Shown: positions 63,994 to 64,000 of the stretch, piece after piece
How the letters are laid out: the number at the start of each line of letters is the position of its first letter
Numbering within the stretch: position 1 is the stretch's first letter
From: Eubacteriaceae bacterium CHKCI004
Lineage (GTDB): Bacteria; Bacillota; Clostridia; Lachnospirales; Lachnospiraceae
Direction: 5' to 3'
Length of the DNA stretch: 64,000 nucleotides
Assembly: GCA_900016875.1 (NCBI GenBank)
Contig: FCNR01000017.1
Span: 109,693-173,692, forward strand
Notes under the pieces: generated by a model
What the model saw: the letters and a program-made list of their open reading frames with translations, nothing else
Told to the model about the DNA's origin: nothing
The model's database searches: none
Program-made: the position numbers and the translations under genes

Positions 63994-64000
63994 TGATCTA

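Noticed and set aside
1..64000. CRISPR arrays, rRNA or tRNA genes
   Set aside because: No regularly spaced direct repeats, rRNA stretches or cloverleaf sequences were recognised. A tRNAscan or Infernal run would be needed to exclude them fully.

Overview
The window reads as chromosomal DNA of a gut-type anaerobic Clostridium relative, most likely family Lachnospiraceae. The reasons are dense AAGGAGG-type ribosome binding sites, frequent TTG and GTG starts, a V-type ATPase, an [FeFe] hydrogenase, a class II aldolase, a ThrRS with a TCPFQYYC-type motif, the rpmE-DUF1385-prmC-prfA block and gatCAB. Genus is not resolved. No rRNA, tRNA, CRISPR array, integrase or intact insertion sequence was seen.

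Layout. 1-4.5 kb: end of a V-type ATPase operon (end of a possible F subunit, then E, A, B, D). 4.6-18.1 kb: accessory redox/stress region with two paralogous LysR regulators, an MBL-fold hydrolase, two cyclophilin-like proteins (one a lipoprotein), a decayed flavodoxin gene, an AlbA_2/ATPase-type regulator, a flavodoxin lipoprotein, a flavodoxin, an FMN-reductase-like protein, an aldo/keto reductase, a relic of an Rpn-type nuclease/transposase, a DUF3737 protein with its small partner, and a MATE exporter. 18.2-28.3 kb: central metabolism, with phosphoglucomutase, a parvulin isomerase, fructose-bisphosphate aldolase, thiolase, an [FeFe] hydrogenase next to a NuoF-tail/GltD fusion, and bioY under a BirA-type operator. 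28.4-30 kb: three genes of unknown role (CpXC, an orphan, an XRE regulator). 30-34.5 kb: rpmE, DUF1385, prmC, prfA, hisC.

34.5-35.3 kb is a gene-poor stretch with an imperfect long inverted repeat whose arm recurs near 62.2 kb. 35.3-48.6 kb: glgA, a D-Ala-D-Ala carboxypeptidase, a zinc-ribbon/TPM pair, an acetyltransferase-like gene, gatCAB, a NUDIX hydrolase, a PanE-like reductase, an LTA-synthase-type membrane sulfatase and an HPr protein with Asn at position 46. 48.7-54.5 kb: a mannitol system (mtlR divergent from mtlA, then mtlD). 54.7-62.1 kb: glmS, thrS, metF, an isolated eutS-eutP pair, ung and an ArsC/Spx-family gene. 62.1-64 kb: a PEP/pyruvate-binding (PPDK-like) gene that looks truncated at both ends next to repetitive palindromic sequence.

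Sugar genes (mtlA/mtlD, pgm, fba, glgA, glmS) feed glycolysis, glycogen and amino-sugar synthesis. Thiolase and hydrogenase fit disposal of fermentation electrons as butyrate-type products and H2, and the V-ATPase couples ATP to ion gradients. The most interesting leads are the hydrogenase/GltD-fusion pair, the stand-alone eutS-eutP pair, the dispersed inverted repeat with its 48-codon ORF and the gene it truncates, and the flavodoxin/cyclophilin/LysR cluster with a decaying member. All functions are from reading motifs by eye; no database search was run.
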